NCBI GenBank assembly: GCA_034359265.1
Contig: CP136890.1
Location: 84,965,501 to 85,029,500, forward strand
Source: Canna indica
Taxonomy: Eukaryota; Streptophyta; Magnoliopsida; Zingiberales; Cannaceae
DNA: 64,000 bases
Reading direction: 5' to 3'
The position numbers were made by a program, and so were the translations under genes. Positions 10,412 through 21,450 of this stretch are shown here, one piece after another. Under the pieces are notes generated by a model, which worked only from the letters and a program-made list of their open reading frames with translations, ran no database searches and was not told the DNA's origin. Position 1 is the stretch's first letter; each line of letters opens with the position of its first letter.

Positions 10412-10737
10412 ATGGTGGAGAAGACACCGTCGTGCCATCAACACCTGCACCTATTGATCTGTGGACAAATGAGCAATACTTCGATCACACCACTCAAGAT
10501 GAGGATCACGGTGCTAGAACCGGACGAACAATTCTGGTGTATGAGAAGAGAGGCCGGCGTCGAGGAGGTGGACCGACAGCTTTGTAAGATTACCATCACG
10601 ATATGATGAGTAGTTTGCAAGAGATTTCTGAATCAAGCTACTCTGTATCCAGTACCTACTCAACTGATGATACAGGGTCTAGTTCTTGGAATCCCAGCAA
10701 AGAAACGCTAATGTCAATGTGGTATAATGGATATTAA
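10331..10737 (+). pseudogene. hAT transposase tail (continues from 1075)
   Basis: Frame one reads DPSVHSSSSTQDGG, a long Asp run encoded by a GAT microsatellite (about 10374-10409), then PAPIDLWTNEQYFDHTTQDE and DHGARTG. This low-complexity, acidic, TTQD/DHGAR-style tail is typical of the C-terminus of BED/DUF659 hAT transposases. The frame hits TAA at 10585-10587; the same frame then continues DYHHDMMSSLQE to a TAA at 10735-10737. The first stop may be premature, or TTTGTAAGA may be a former splice donor. Confidence 0.6.
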
Positions 10738-10982
10738 GGTATTATGCCATGGGAAAATTTTGAAATATGAGAATTAGAGACCTACGGTATTGACCTTAGT
10801 CATGTATGTCCCCAAGCCCAAGATATGTATGGGTACGACGGACGTCATTCGTCCGCATTTTAAACATTGTATTCATGTATTTGAATTTGAATATTGATTA
10901 TAAGCATTTCTTCATCAATTATGTATTATTGAAGACTTGGAGTTATTTCTAATAAAAAAAAAACTCGGCTGATATGCATTTT

Positions 10983-11082
10983 CATACCGGTCCGTACCGT
11001 GTGTCGGTACGGTACGGTACCGATATATACCGGTACTGGTCACCGACCAAAATCGGTACCGGTACCGATATTTTAAACCATG
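10983..11082. repeat. GTACCG-rich palindromic hAT terminal region
   Basis: CCGGTACCG and CGGTACGGTACGG motifs repeat in both orientations and end in ATATTTTAAACCATGG. I read this as the subterminal and terminal region of the hAT element that starts before the window. Confidence 0.5.
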
Positions 11083-12250
11083 GTAACAAGTATATTGGAG
11101 TTTGCATGTAGCAACAATATGAGCTATCTTGAAGTAGTGGAAACATCGACCTTGAATGTACTGTCTAGGTGGCAGATTTAGGGGGCCCTTTGGGGGACAA
11201 TTGTCGGTATGTTTTGCGTTGATGATGTGAGGTTTACCCTTTGGACAGACATGAGGACAACATTCTTATAGGTGCTTGCTCTATTCACTAAGGACATGTT
11301 TACTTCATGAGATAAAGAAGAATCAGATAAAGAGTTAATTTTAATTCCTTGTTTGTTTGATACTTGGATTAAAAGAAATTGGGATTAGAAAAAAATAAAA
11401 CTGATGTTATATCGGATGTACACTAGGAAATTTTTTTTATAAATTTATTTCTCTCATTTGTTATTTTATCCTAACCTATTTAGTTCATAGTAGGACTAAT
11501 GGAGTTGATAGAGGTGGCCATTCGGAATTGGGTGATGAAATTGATGGGTTCCCCAACAAATGTCGAAGATCCACCTCTCTTCAACGATTGTGTTGTAGGT
11601 GGAGGAGCGCATATTGTTACCCATCATGATGTCCCCTTTAATTAGATGAGAAAAGATATAATATACATATTAGATTAATACATTAATTCAATAAGATATA
11701 TTTTTGTAAAAAAATAAGAGTTACATGTGCTCTAAATTAGTTGTTCTAACTAATTAATTTTTATGTGCTCTAAATGATCATCATCAAAACAAATGCTTTT
11801 CTTATATAATTTTTCTTTTAGGATATTTAAGCAAAATTCAGTTACATTTATAAGTGTAACCACATAATACTTACAATTATTCTTTGCATGCAAATAATTA
11901 AATATTAATCATTTAAATCTTTGTAATTAATATAAATAATTCATTAAGGTCCACATAGTCTTAGTTACAAAATTGTATTATTAGCAATTGACCAATCAAT
12001 CAATCAATTAATGTCTCATACTACTAAATGATTTTCAGACCACCATGATAAATAAAAAAAAAAAAAAAAAAAAGTTGAGCTAGGACATCAAGTTTTGATG
12101 GAAAATGTGTGACTTTGAGAATGGTCAAGGGTAGGCGGGAAAATTATGAGACATAGATGGACTACCTAGCTATATTTTTGATGGTGGTGTTAGCCAACCA
12201 ACCCATTGCTTTTTGTCATCATCTTTTAACCAAAAGGACCTAAACTCTTA
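11083..12250. other. Intergenic, no feature recognised
   Basis: AT-rich sequence with no coherent ORF or repeat structure. A poly-A run lies at 12055-12074. Confidence 0.6.
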
Positions 12251-12529
12251 TTCTCTCCGTTCCATAATAAATAATTTTTTAAGCTTTGGCATATAAATTA
12301 AGAACATTATTTAATAGTTTAATTTTAATAAATTTTTTTTCTTTTTACTAAATTATCCATAGTGTGCTCCTTAAATTTTATGCTTTTGTTATTGTACTCC
12401 ATTGATGGGAAATTTTTTTATTAGAGATTAAAATTGACAAAAAAAATATTACATTGAAAGTCTAAAGTGTCACTTAATATGAAATTTTTAAAAAATCCTA
12501 AAAAATCACTTATTATGAAACGAAGAGAG
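12251..12529. mobile_element. Stowaway-like (Tc1/mariner) MITE
   Basis: The left end TTCTCTCCGTTCCATAATAA and the complement of the right end CTCTCTTCGTTTCATAATAA match at 17 of 20 positions, and the element is flanked by TA at 12249-12250 and 12530-12531. The 279-bp length, the TA duplication and the CTCTC...CGTTCCATAATAA style terminus fit Stowaway. It has no coding capacity. Confidence 0.82.
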
Positions 12530-12728
12530 TACAAAACTATAACCAAATCTTATTCTCATGCTTCCCAAGTATTTTATGCTAATATAGTTGTTTGTCCATC
12601 TTGCATATCTAGTTGGTAGTTAGTTATATATTGCTTCAATCTCCTTTTCTTGTTCTTTTCTAATTATTTTCTAATCTTAAACAAGGAATACATTTCATAG
12701 GATTGAACATGAACAATGTGATTTCTAT

Positions 12729-12907
12729 GGCTAGCAATTTCTGACACGATACTATAACCCGACACGACATGACATAGAGTTACGCGGGTTTGGATTTGGT
12801 TAAACGTGTATTTTGATTAAACGAGTTCAACTCGGATTAACACGATTAAATTCATTTAACTAAACGTGTTTAATCATGTTATTGAACCTATTTAATCTAT
12901 TTACTCG

Positions 12908-12994
<87 letters not shown>

Positions 12995-13048
12995 TAACTA
13001 AACGTGTTTAATCATGTTATTGAACCTATATAATCTATTTACTCGTTA

Positions 13049-13128
<80 letters not shown>

Positions 13129-13140
13129 TTAATTAATTAA

Positions 13141-13177
<37 letters not shown>

Positions 13178-13478
13178 ACAGATGTTGGGTATGTCTTGTT
13201 ATTAATATTTTTTCTACTGTGTTTAATTTTTAATTTAAGTAGCTTTCATTTTGTTCACTATTGAAATTATATTTATCGTGTAGGTGTACACATGTACACG
13301 TTTAGACACGTTTACTTAAACGGATTAAGTGTGTCGTGTCGTGTCAACCCGGGAATAAAAGGGTCGGGGCCGGGTTCGAATTTGCATATTCGGATACGTT
13401 TAATAAACGGGTCGGGTTCGAGTTTAGTCTTTTATAACACGAGACACGTTTAAATACGACACGACACATATTGCCGCC
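12729..13478. mobile_element. hAT-like MITE containing microsatellites
   Basis: The left end GGCTAGCAATTTCTGACACG resembles the inverted right end GGCGGCAATATGTGTCGTG, a GGC-GGCAATA style terminus seen in plant hAT MITEs. Internal ACACGACACGAC and AAACGTGT motifs are arranged in inverted orientation. The centre is expanded by microsatellites. I found no clean 8-bp TSD, so the boundaries are approximate. Confidence 0.5.
12861..13176. repeat. Microsatellite block: (TA)n, (TAA)n, (TAAA)n with a flanking duplication
   Basis: A near-identical stretch of about 55 bp (starting TAAACGTGTTTAATC) occurs at about 12861 and again at about 13000, each followed by TA repeats. (TA)n covers 12909-12991, (TAA)n about 13058-13124 and (TAAA)n about 13137-13173. 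This looks like slippage or unequal exchange within the MITE. Confidence 0.85.
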
Positions 13479-14771
13479 ACCCCACCCCCACACACACCCG
13501 TGATTTCCAAGGATCAAGTAGGGCAAGTCAAACCAAGTGGAATTAGAAGAATCCAATTCAACAAAAGATGTGATGATTGAGACACCTGTCTGCCAATTGC
13601 TAATGCTGGGGCCATATAAAGGAGAGTCACATGAACCCTAACAAAGCCATGCAAACCCTTGGCAGCATATATTGTACCCATATCCATGGCTTCAATAAAG
13701 TGGGAGCTTCAATCCATGGTGCTTGTGCTTGGGGCAGCCCTGCATTGAGAGGATAAATAGGGAGGGAGGAGGGCCTTCCAATTTAGGAATAGTACAGCTA
13801 TATATGTGCAAATATATTAGGATTTCCATTCAAGGCTATGGAGGGGACCATATCAAGCTAAGTTTTGGACAATATGTTGTGTAAACTTTGTTAATGGGCT
13901 TGCTGGGCTCTTGCATGTTCTAAACCATTAATTAATTAATTGATTAAGCATGTGTTTGTGTATGTTCTCAAGAGGTCCTTCAATTGTTGGAGTAGCCCTT
14001 TCCATGGTCGGAGTAGCCCTTTCCATGGTCCAAATTAATAATAGTAGCTTTTGATGCAGACATTGGGACCAATTTGAGGGTTCAACAACCTTGCTTTCAA
14101 ATGAAGATCATAATGGTGTGAAATATATTGGAAAGTAAAATCATCAAAATCATAGAAGTTATCTGACGTAGGCGGATATCGACGTCAAAATCATCAATTT
14201 TTTAAAAGGTTAGTATCTAATTTATTTTTGTTACTATTTTTCTGTTATAATATATATTTGAATGAAATCTTCAATTTTTTTTAATAATTACATCAAATTA
14301 GTAAATAAATTAATTGATCCAAATATTAAATAAATAAATTAGTTTGTATAGTTTATAGATAAATTATTACATATATTTATATATTTATATAAACTATTTA
14401 TATAATAATTATTAATTTAATTTAATTAATTAAAAAATTTATTAAAAAGTTTTTATTTAAATAAACAATGTATATATAAATCTTTATATATACACATAAA
14501 TATGTAATTAGAATAAACAGTTAAATAAATTAATATATATGAATTTACATAATTTAAATAAACAGTTTAATTATATATAAATTGAATTCGATCAAAGCCG
14601 ATAATGGTGCTAGTACCAATTAAATTGAATTGAATTGAATTCGGTTCAATCTTTCTTTTAAGAAAAATATTTGCATACCGGCGCTAGCTAGCTTTTGGTG
14701 CCGGTATGTAATATAGTTTTTTTTTAAAAAAATAAATTTTACATACGAGCGTCAGTTCTAATGCCAATATG

Positions 14772-14807
<36 letters not shown>

Positions 14808-15239
14808 AAAGAGTACTGGTGTTAGCGTCGGTATTATATATTTCGGCACTAAATATGAGTTTTCAATTGTTTAAATTGCCCCCTATATTTTCAACTTATT
14901 TTTGTTATTTTTATCGGTATTGATATTAAATATCGACTATCATAGGCATCGGTATTTAATATACAAATGATAATAATTTTTTTAATCTTTTTTTTAATCC
15001 CTCTCAAGTATCTGAGGTTAATTTAAAAAATAATAATATTTCAATGGTCAACATTATTTGATAAAAATTGATCTTTCGTGTGTATAATAATGATCAAATT
15101 AAGGGTAAATTTTTAATTTTAAGTTGATATTTTTGGATCTCTAAACTTGGGGGTTCAATTATTAGATTTAGTTTATTTTATTATGTATGGTTGAGCTAAA
15201 ATAGTTATATTCGTTTAGATTTGAATTTGAAATCTAATT
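13479..15239. other. Intergenic AT-rich DNA with decayed inverted repeats
   Basis: No gene is supported. A (TA)n tract lies at 14776-14804. Short inverted motifs such as CATACCGGC / GCCGGTATG at 14675-14708 and drifted copies near 14745-14930 (and again at 17290-17510) look like remnants of an unidentified DNA transposon. The ORF at 13344-13556 on the minus strand is within repeat DNA and has no recognisable domain. Confidence 0.5.
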
Positions 15240-15255
15240 GAATACTATTTGAATC

Positions 15256-16903
15256 TCATTGTTGTCAGGTTGATGAGTCTCATTGTAGAAGTTTGCTAGA
15301 TATCTTGCACACTTACGGGAAATTCAACTGTCAGAAAATAAACTTCAACAAGTCTTTCGTATTTTTCAATAAGAACACTCATTAGCATGTCAGAGATCAT
15401 TTAGCGATTCTCTTGCAAGTTTCACATGTTGGGATTCAGGACAAATATCTTGGGCTTTCTGCAGTGGTTGGGCGGTCTAAGAGATCTGTTAATGACTTTA
15501 TTAAAAAAAGGGTGACTCGGAAATTGCACCACGGGAAGTGCTCCTTACTTTCAGCATGAGGAAAGGAAATTCTCATTAAAGCAATTGGTTATGCTATTCC
15601 CCTATATTCACTTGGTTGTTTTAAACTTTTTGAGACCCTTCTTGATGAGATTCAGAATTCTATGGTCTTCTTTTGGTGGGGACAAAGAGGAACAGAAAGG
15701 AATATGCATTGGGTAAGTTGGAATACCTTATGCCGAGTTAAAGGAGAAGGTGGTATGGATTTCAAAGACTTTAAAGCTTTCAATTTAGTTATGCTGGAAA
15801 AAGGCTTGGAGACTTTTAACAAGTCAATATTCTCTATTCTACAAAATCTTCAAGAATAACTACTTCCACCAGGTTTCTTTCATGGAGACTTCAGTAGGTG
15901 CTAATCCCTCATGGGCTTGGAGGAGTCTTCTAGAGAAGAGGACAGTGATTGAAAATGGTTTAAAATGGAAGATAGTATATGGTGCTGAGGTCTGCATTTT
16001 ATCTGACCCTTGGTTATTTTGCTCATACCCCTTTACTACTACTCCTGCGGCATGCTATAATTTGAGTCTTATTTTGGTTCGCCAAATCATGAACTTGGAT
16101 AGAACTTGGAATTAGGACTTGATTAGATCTTCTTCTTTTTCTACTCAGGTGACTGAGGCTATTCTTCATATGGTACCACGCAGCAGGCTCTGGGCTTTAA
16201 CTTGGAATGAAGCCTACTCTGTGTCTTGGGGCTACAAGGTTGCTTTCCAATTTTTTCACCCTCTTGTAAGTGAGGGGCATGCTATCCTAGTCATCCCGGA
16301 GCTGTGGAAGTTAGTCTAGGATATTAAAATGCCATCCAAAATTAAGATCCTGATTTGGAAACTAATACATGATGGGGTTCCTATGCGTCAGAAGTTGTGG
16401 GAACAGTTCCCTCATATTGAGGAGCTTTGTCCTAGATGTCAAATGGAGGCGGAACCAGTTCAACATTGTTTCTTACTTTGCCCACAGGCTGCTCCCATTT
16501 GGCAACATGTTACTTTCCTTCAGCAGGACTGGTGTCTCCCTACGAGGTCCTTTTGGGCATGGTGGTTAGAGCTGTATAGGAAAGTGCAGAGTGAGAATAA
16601 TGGTCGTGACTTTATGACTTTGTTTGCTTTTATTGTTCGACGAATTTGGTTGGCTCGGAATGCTACAGTGTTTGAGAATAAAGACATCCCTCACCAAGAG
16701 ATTTGGTCCTTGGCTAGCTCTCTCTCTAGCGAGTTTGGACAATTGCAAACCACGATTTCTTCCCTCTTTAAGAATAGTTCCTTATTACATTGTATTGTTT
16801 CGGGAGATTACAGTTGTAACTTTATGCTACACTTCCTTGTGGAGTCTTTGTATTTGAAACTTGAGGAATCAATGCAAATACCTATCTTTGTTAAAAAAAA
16901 ATA
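15256..16903 (+). mobile_element. 5'-truncated LINE with A-tail and perfect 16-bp TSD
   Basis: The 16-mer GAATACTATTTGAATC occurs at 15240-15255 and again at 16904-16919, directly flanking the element. The right edge is an A-rich tail (TTAAAAAAAAATA) and the left edge starts inside the reverse transcriptase ORF, the hallmark of target-primed reverse transcription with 5' truncation. Confidence 0.95.
15262..16866 (+). pseudogene. LINE ORF2 C-terminus: RT thumb region and zf-RVT domain
   Basis: Reading across frames gives KINFNKSFVFFN, then KYLGF and SVNDFIKKRVTRKL (the end of the RT domain), then MVFFWWGQRGTERNMHWVSW and GGMDFKDFKAFNLVML. A zf-RVT type domain (PF13966) follows at 16329: MPSKIKILIWKLIHDGVPM, ELCPRCQMEAEPVQHCFLLC, WLARNATVF. 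Stops or shifts occur near 15379, 15556, 15857, 16113 and 16317. The RT catalytic YADD-type motif was lost by truncation. No RNase H is seen. Confidence 0.85.
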
Positions 16904-16919
16904 GAATACTATTTGAATC

Positions 16920-18722
16920 AGTTTGGATACTAGTTGAATTTAGCTCAATTTCATAATTTTCCAAATAATTTGGTTTTATTAATTGGGTCTGGTTAATTTA
17001 ATTTGAAATATGATGCGATTTGAAGTGAATCAATGTCATTAGAGAGCTACGTGCACACGCAAGGGGCAATTTTAATTTTTTTCACTTATACACAGAAAAA
17101 AAGTAAAATAATTCAAAATATAATAACTAAAGGTAACTCAATTTGCAACTTATGTTCATTCTGGTTCCTTTTCCATCTTCAGTCATTGTCTTAGTAGTTT
17201 CATTCTTGCGCTCACCGTCGCACACCGTTATCCACATTAACAAACTATGTAAATTTTGACTCCATTTATATCATTTATATCATTCATTCTAGCGCCTATT
17301 GTTGCTAGATTATTTATATTGGCGCCAAAAATAATGTCAGTATTATTTTGAAAAGTACTGATTATGAAATTTACGTACCGACGCGCTGATATGTAAATTT
17401 ATATTTTATTAGTTTGCATATCCACGCCAATTACTAATGTTAGTATGTAAGATTAAAAAGATGAATTGCTTCGTACTGGTGTTGACGTCAGTACGCATGT
17501 TTATTTTTTAGATATAATATATAACTTGAATTCAACCTTAATTCCTCGGTGGAATTCTCCTCGACCGAGTTTAATACGCATGTCAATTAAACTCCACGCA
17601 GGGGCGGAATTCAAAATTGTATATTTCAATTAGTTTTATTAATATATTCCAAAAGTTTATTTAATTGACTATATATATTTATTTAACTATATGTATTTAT
17701 TTAATTAAAAAAACAAAAAAAACTTTATGTATTTATTTAATTAACAATTTATTTATATATAGTAGTTTATATAACTATATATACACATAACTTATTATAT
17801 ATCAGTTTATATATAATATTTTGTTCAATTAACATTTAAATTAATTAATAATTATTTAACCATAAAAATAAGTAAAGATTTAATTTAAATATAATATAAA
17901 AATTTAATAACAAAAATAAATTTCATACTAATGTTGCCAAATCTTTCGATAATTCCAACAAATTTGATTATGACAATTTGACACTTTTGAAATCTTTGAC
18001 TGAATAATTTATCCAACAATAAAAATATATATTAAAATAGAACATAAAAATCTAAAAACAAAATTAAATTACATACTAAAATTTTTAAAAATGTATACTT
18101 AGGAAGATTTTGATGCCTTTAACAACTCCAACCATTAAATTTTTTTTTGAAGAGGTTCACAAATAATTAAAAAGATATTGAAAAAATTAAGTGTATGAAA
18201 TAAAAATATTACCTTACGAAATGAATAAATAAGAAAGATAGAGAAAGAAAAAAAAGAGAGAAATATATTTGTGTGCGTCAAATTTTTTTTTGTTGATTTA
18301 ACAAAGATTTGTTGTAGTGGTCCTAGCTCATACCTGATCGAGCTCCACCTACTTGAGCTCGCCCACGCGCAATCATGATCCCACACACCGTCCCCGCACG
18401 TAACCCCCCTTTGCAGCATATATAGCCCGCCAAACCCTTGCAACATATTTGTTAAGAAAGACACTTTCATGAATACTTCGAGAACGTGACTATTATGCAA
18501 TGTTATTAACACATGAAAATTCGTTGAGAAAATTATATTTTTCTTAAGTCTTATGAATTATATACGGATAATATTGGTTGACTTTTTATATATAATATAA
18601 TGATTTTTTTTTGAAAAATATATTTTTTTTGTCAATTACAATATTGTTTATCCTTTGTTGATTTTAGTATGCCCCTAATGGTTTTGATTATCGACTCTCC
18701 ACTACTACTATGCATATATAAA
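16920..18722. other. Intergenic AT-rich DNA
   Basis: No gene or RNA gene is recognised. Decayed GGCGCC / GTACTGACG inverted motifs at 17290-17510 repeat those near 14675-14930. The minus-strand ORF at 18135-18512 has no domain and is built partly on low-complexity DNA. Confidence 0.55.
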
Positions 18723-18730
18723 GCAGTCTA

Positions 18731-19100
18731 GGGTTGTTCATGGGTCGGCTCGGGTTTAGAAAAAAAATTGACCTGACCCAACCCGACCTAGTTCGGGTTG
18801 GGTAGGGTCGGGTAGTTGAATTTACCCGATTAGGTAAAAAATGAGTTTAAAAAATATTTTTTTTGAAAAATAATTTTAAAAATAAATAATTTTAATATAA
18901 TATTTTAATAATAATTAGATAAATATAAATAATTGGATTATCGAATCTCAAGTCATCGAGTTTCAAATTCTAAAACCCAAGACCCGACCTGATTATGATT
19001 GAGTTGGTCGAATTGTACCCGACCCGACTCAACCCAAATAGGTTGGGTCGGGTCAGGTTCTCGAGTTCATTGGGTTGGGTCGAACCAATAAACAGCACTC
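18731..19100. mobile_element. Possible hAT-like MITE rich in GGGTCGGGT motifs
   Basis: GGGTTGTTCATGGGTC at the left resembles the inverted right end GAGTGCTGTTTATTGGTTC. Inside, GGGTCGGGT/ACCCGACCC motifs lie in both orientations. I could not find a clean TSD. Confidence 0.4.
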
Positions 19101-19184
19101 GGTTGAACTCTAGTTTTATGATAAAAAAAACTTGGGAAATAATTAAGTTATATTAAAATCCCCTTTCACATAAATGAAGTAAAA

Positions 19185-19204
19185 CCCCCCCCCCCCCCCC
19201 CCCC
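19185..19204. repeat. Poly-C tract
   Basis: A run of 20 C residues follows TGAAGTAAAA. Its length may be affected by assembly. Confidence 0.8.
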
Positions 19205-19370
19205 ACCTATATAATAATCTTTCTGCTTAATTAATTATATATATGCACGCAATATATAAATTATAGAGAAAAAAAGAAGAAAAAGCGAAATACTCTGTAT
19301 AAATATATTATGTCATATCTCCAACAATTAACTATTAATTAAGGCCATGGAAGTCAATTCAGATCACCCA

Positions 19371-19377
19371 TATAAAT
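19371..19377 (+). promoter_or_regulatory. Candidate TATA box of the Ole e 1-like gene
   Basis: CATATAAATC is followed at once by a CT-rich stretch (CTCTCTCTCGCTCC), a common plant initiator context, about 325 bp before the ATG. TATAAATA at 19298-19305 is an alternative. Confidence 0.35.
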
Positions 19378-19697
19378 CATCTCTCTCTCGCTCCAAGTCT
19401 AATGTCTATATACACCAGAATTAATGCAACATATTATAATAATTGCCTCAAACACGTACAGCAAGCTAAATAGTAAATATCAATGTCTATCACCATCCTC
19501 AACAAACCAATTCCTCTCTCTGATCTCGTAAACTGCAATCTAAAGAAAACCTAGCCATTAATTCAGCATAAGCCTCCTCTCAACTCGATATCTCCTCAAA
19601 TCTCATATACACGCATCAAACACAAGAAACAAAGCATTCCACACCAGTTAATATTTTCTTTTCTTCTGGAAGAAACACTAAATAGAAGAAGGAGAAG

Positions 19698-21156
19698 ATG
19701 CTGCAACCGCAGCACGAATCGCAAAGCGCCTCCGTCGTGCTGCTGCTTGCGCTGCTCTTCATGTGTTCGACCTTTGTCTCGTGGGCGGCGGCGGCGGCGC
19801 TGAGCGAGGGCGCGGCGATGCAGCTCTCCCGCGCCGAGCTCGTGCGCGTCGCCGGATATGGCGATGAGAGGCTGTCGACTGTGCTCGTCACCGGAACCCT
19901 TCTCTGCAGCGCCTGCATGAAGCAAAGCTCCGGCGGCGGCCTCATCACGTTCCACGTCCCAGGTTAATTAATTATCATGTCTGATATTTATAATTGGTAA
20001 TTAAAATTCTTCCGATATTTTCAACAGAACATTTGTTCTAATTTTGTGACAAATTAATATATTTTCTCATTAGCAAGGACCCTGATTAATGCAATAATTA
20101 ATATATAATTACTTATAAGAATGGATGTTGATGTCGATGGAAATAATTAAATTGAAAAATGAAGGTTGAAGAAAAAATATATATGATCAAAATGCATCTT
20201 GATAAATTTGATAGCATTAACAGTTAGGTAGATGGAATTAATGGCTATTATAATTTTTGGGGAACTTTTGGTAAGTTTGTTGCAAGGGCTTCTATCAGTT
20301 TGGAACAAGTTGCGACAAGGCACCCTTTAGTCTTGTTCAGTAAGCTTAATTTGTAGATTAAAATTATTTTTTTTTTTGAGAAAATTAAGCAGAAGTAATT
20401 AATAATTAATGTTTCCACAGGCCAGTAGGTACATATTTTGAACAAATATAATATATGATGAATGAAATACATTACTTAATTTGTTATTTAATTAATTGGA
20501 GACTAGATTAATAATGAGGTAATTGGTTGATAACTAATACTTAATTAATTATTTAATTAATAATGAGGTAATTGTCTCAGATTGAGTGTTGTGAATTTAG
20601 ACTAGATTACCAATATGAAACAAATAATTAATTGGACAAGTTTAGGCGAAGAAGATGCAACTACTTCTTGTCTAGCTCTAATATATATGTTCCTCATTCA
20701 TGCAATATATATTGTTGAAGTATTTGAGAAATATATATAAAAACCTCAAGTGGGCAAAGTTAAAATTACTTAAAGTTTAATTAATTTTAGATGATCAATT
20801 AAACTGATAAATTTGTAGGTGCGAAGATTGGAGTTGCATGCAAATTAAATGGAAGGAGAAAGGAAGTCAGCTGGGCATATGGAACGACAGACGAGTACGG
20901 AGAATTCATCGTTGACCTTCCTTCTCATCTCCACGCTATTCGGAGTCTGGAAGAAGCTTGTCTTCTTCGCGTGCTTCGCATTCCGACGGATTCAAATTGT
21001 GATCTCGTTTCGGGGATACGCTATACCTCGAAGCGTATAAGGTTGACCTCGACCTCAGTTGGAGATCAAGGCATCCGCGTATATACGACAGAAACCCTAA
21101 TTTTAAGTGGAAAGACTAGACACTTTCAAGAATGTTTAAAAATGTCTGATGAGTGA
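19698..21156 (+). CDS. Pollen Ole e 1 / extensin-like secreted protein, two exons
   Basis: Exon one is 19698-19962 and exon two 20819-21156. The 856-bp intron has a GT donor at 19963 and an AG acceptor at 20817-20818, and the split codon G|GT restores VPGAKIGV. The product is 200 residues. Residues about 12-35 form a hydrophobic secretion signal ending in an Ala-rich run. The Ole e 1 fold (PF01190) is then shown by VTGTLLCSACM, GAKIGVACK, TDEYGEFIVDLPSHLHAI and EEACLLRVLR, with six cysteines after the signal (CSAC, VAC, EAC, NC, EC) for disulphides. Such proteins are secreted to the cell wall or apoplast; no enzyme activity is known. Exon one is GC-richer than the surroundings. Both exons are open, so the gene is probably functional. 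A convergent LINE lies about 280 bp downstream. Confidence 0.9.
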
Positions 21157-21275
21157 TGACCATCATGTACGAGAGTGAAGTGATGTTTGCTAATTGATTA
21201 AAGGAGATGTCCAGTTTGTGTATCGATTATGAAAAACCATATTGTTTTATATATTAGTTTATACATAAACTTAAA

Positions 21276-21281
21276 AATAAA
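21276..21281 (+). terminator. Candidate poly(A) signal of the Ole e 1-like gene
   Basis: AATAAA lies 120 bp after the stop codon in an AT-rich context. Confidence 0.5.
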
Positions 21282-21450
21282 GGACTGCTACCGTTGAAAG
21301 CATTTCAGAAAGGTATTAATTCTGTGATGTTCGAGCTTCGAGCTTACAAGAAGAATTGCATCTCCCTAATGAAATGGTTGTGCATCCATCCATCCATTCA
21401 TAGTCAGCCGTTTGAATTAACACTCAGCAATCTTTTTCTTTTTTTTTTGA

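Larger units (their letters stand above)
1..11082 (+). mobile_element. hAT element (3' part), interrupted by nested CACTA elements
   Basis: The first kilobase encodes the C-terminal half of a hAT transposase, and its reading resumes at 10331 after the CACTA insertions. The element appears to end near 11082 in a GTACCG-rich palindromic stretch followed by TTTTAAACCATGG, a terminus style common in plant hAT elements. The 5' end lies before the window. The right boundary is inferred from sequence style, because no 8-bp TSD can be tested without the left end. Confidence 0.6.
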
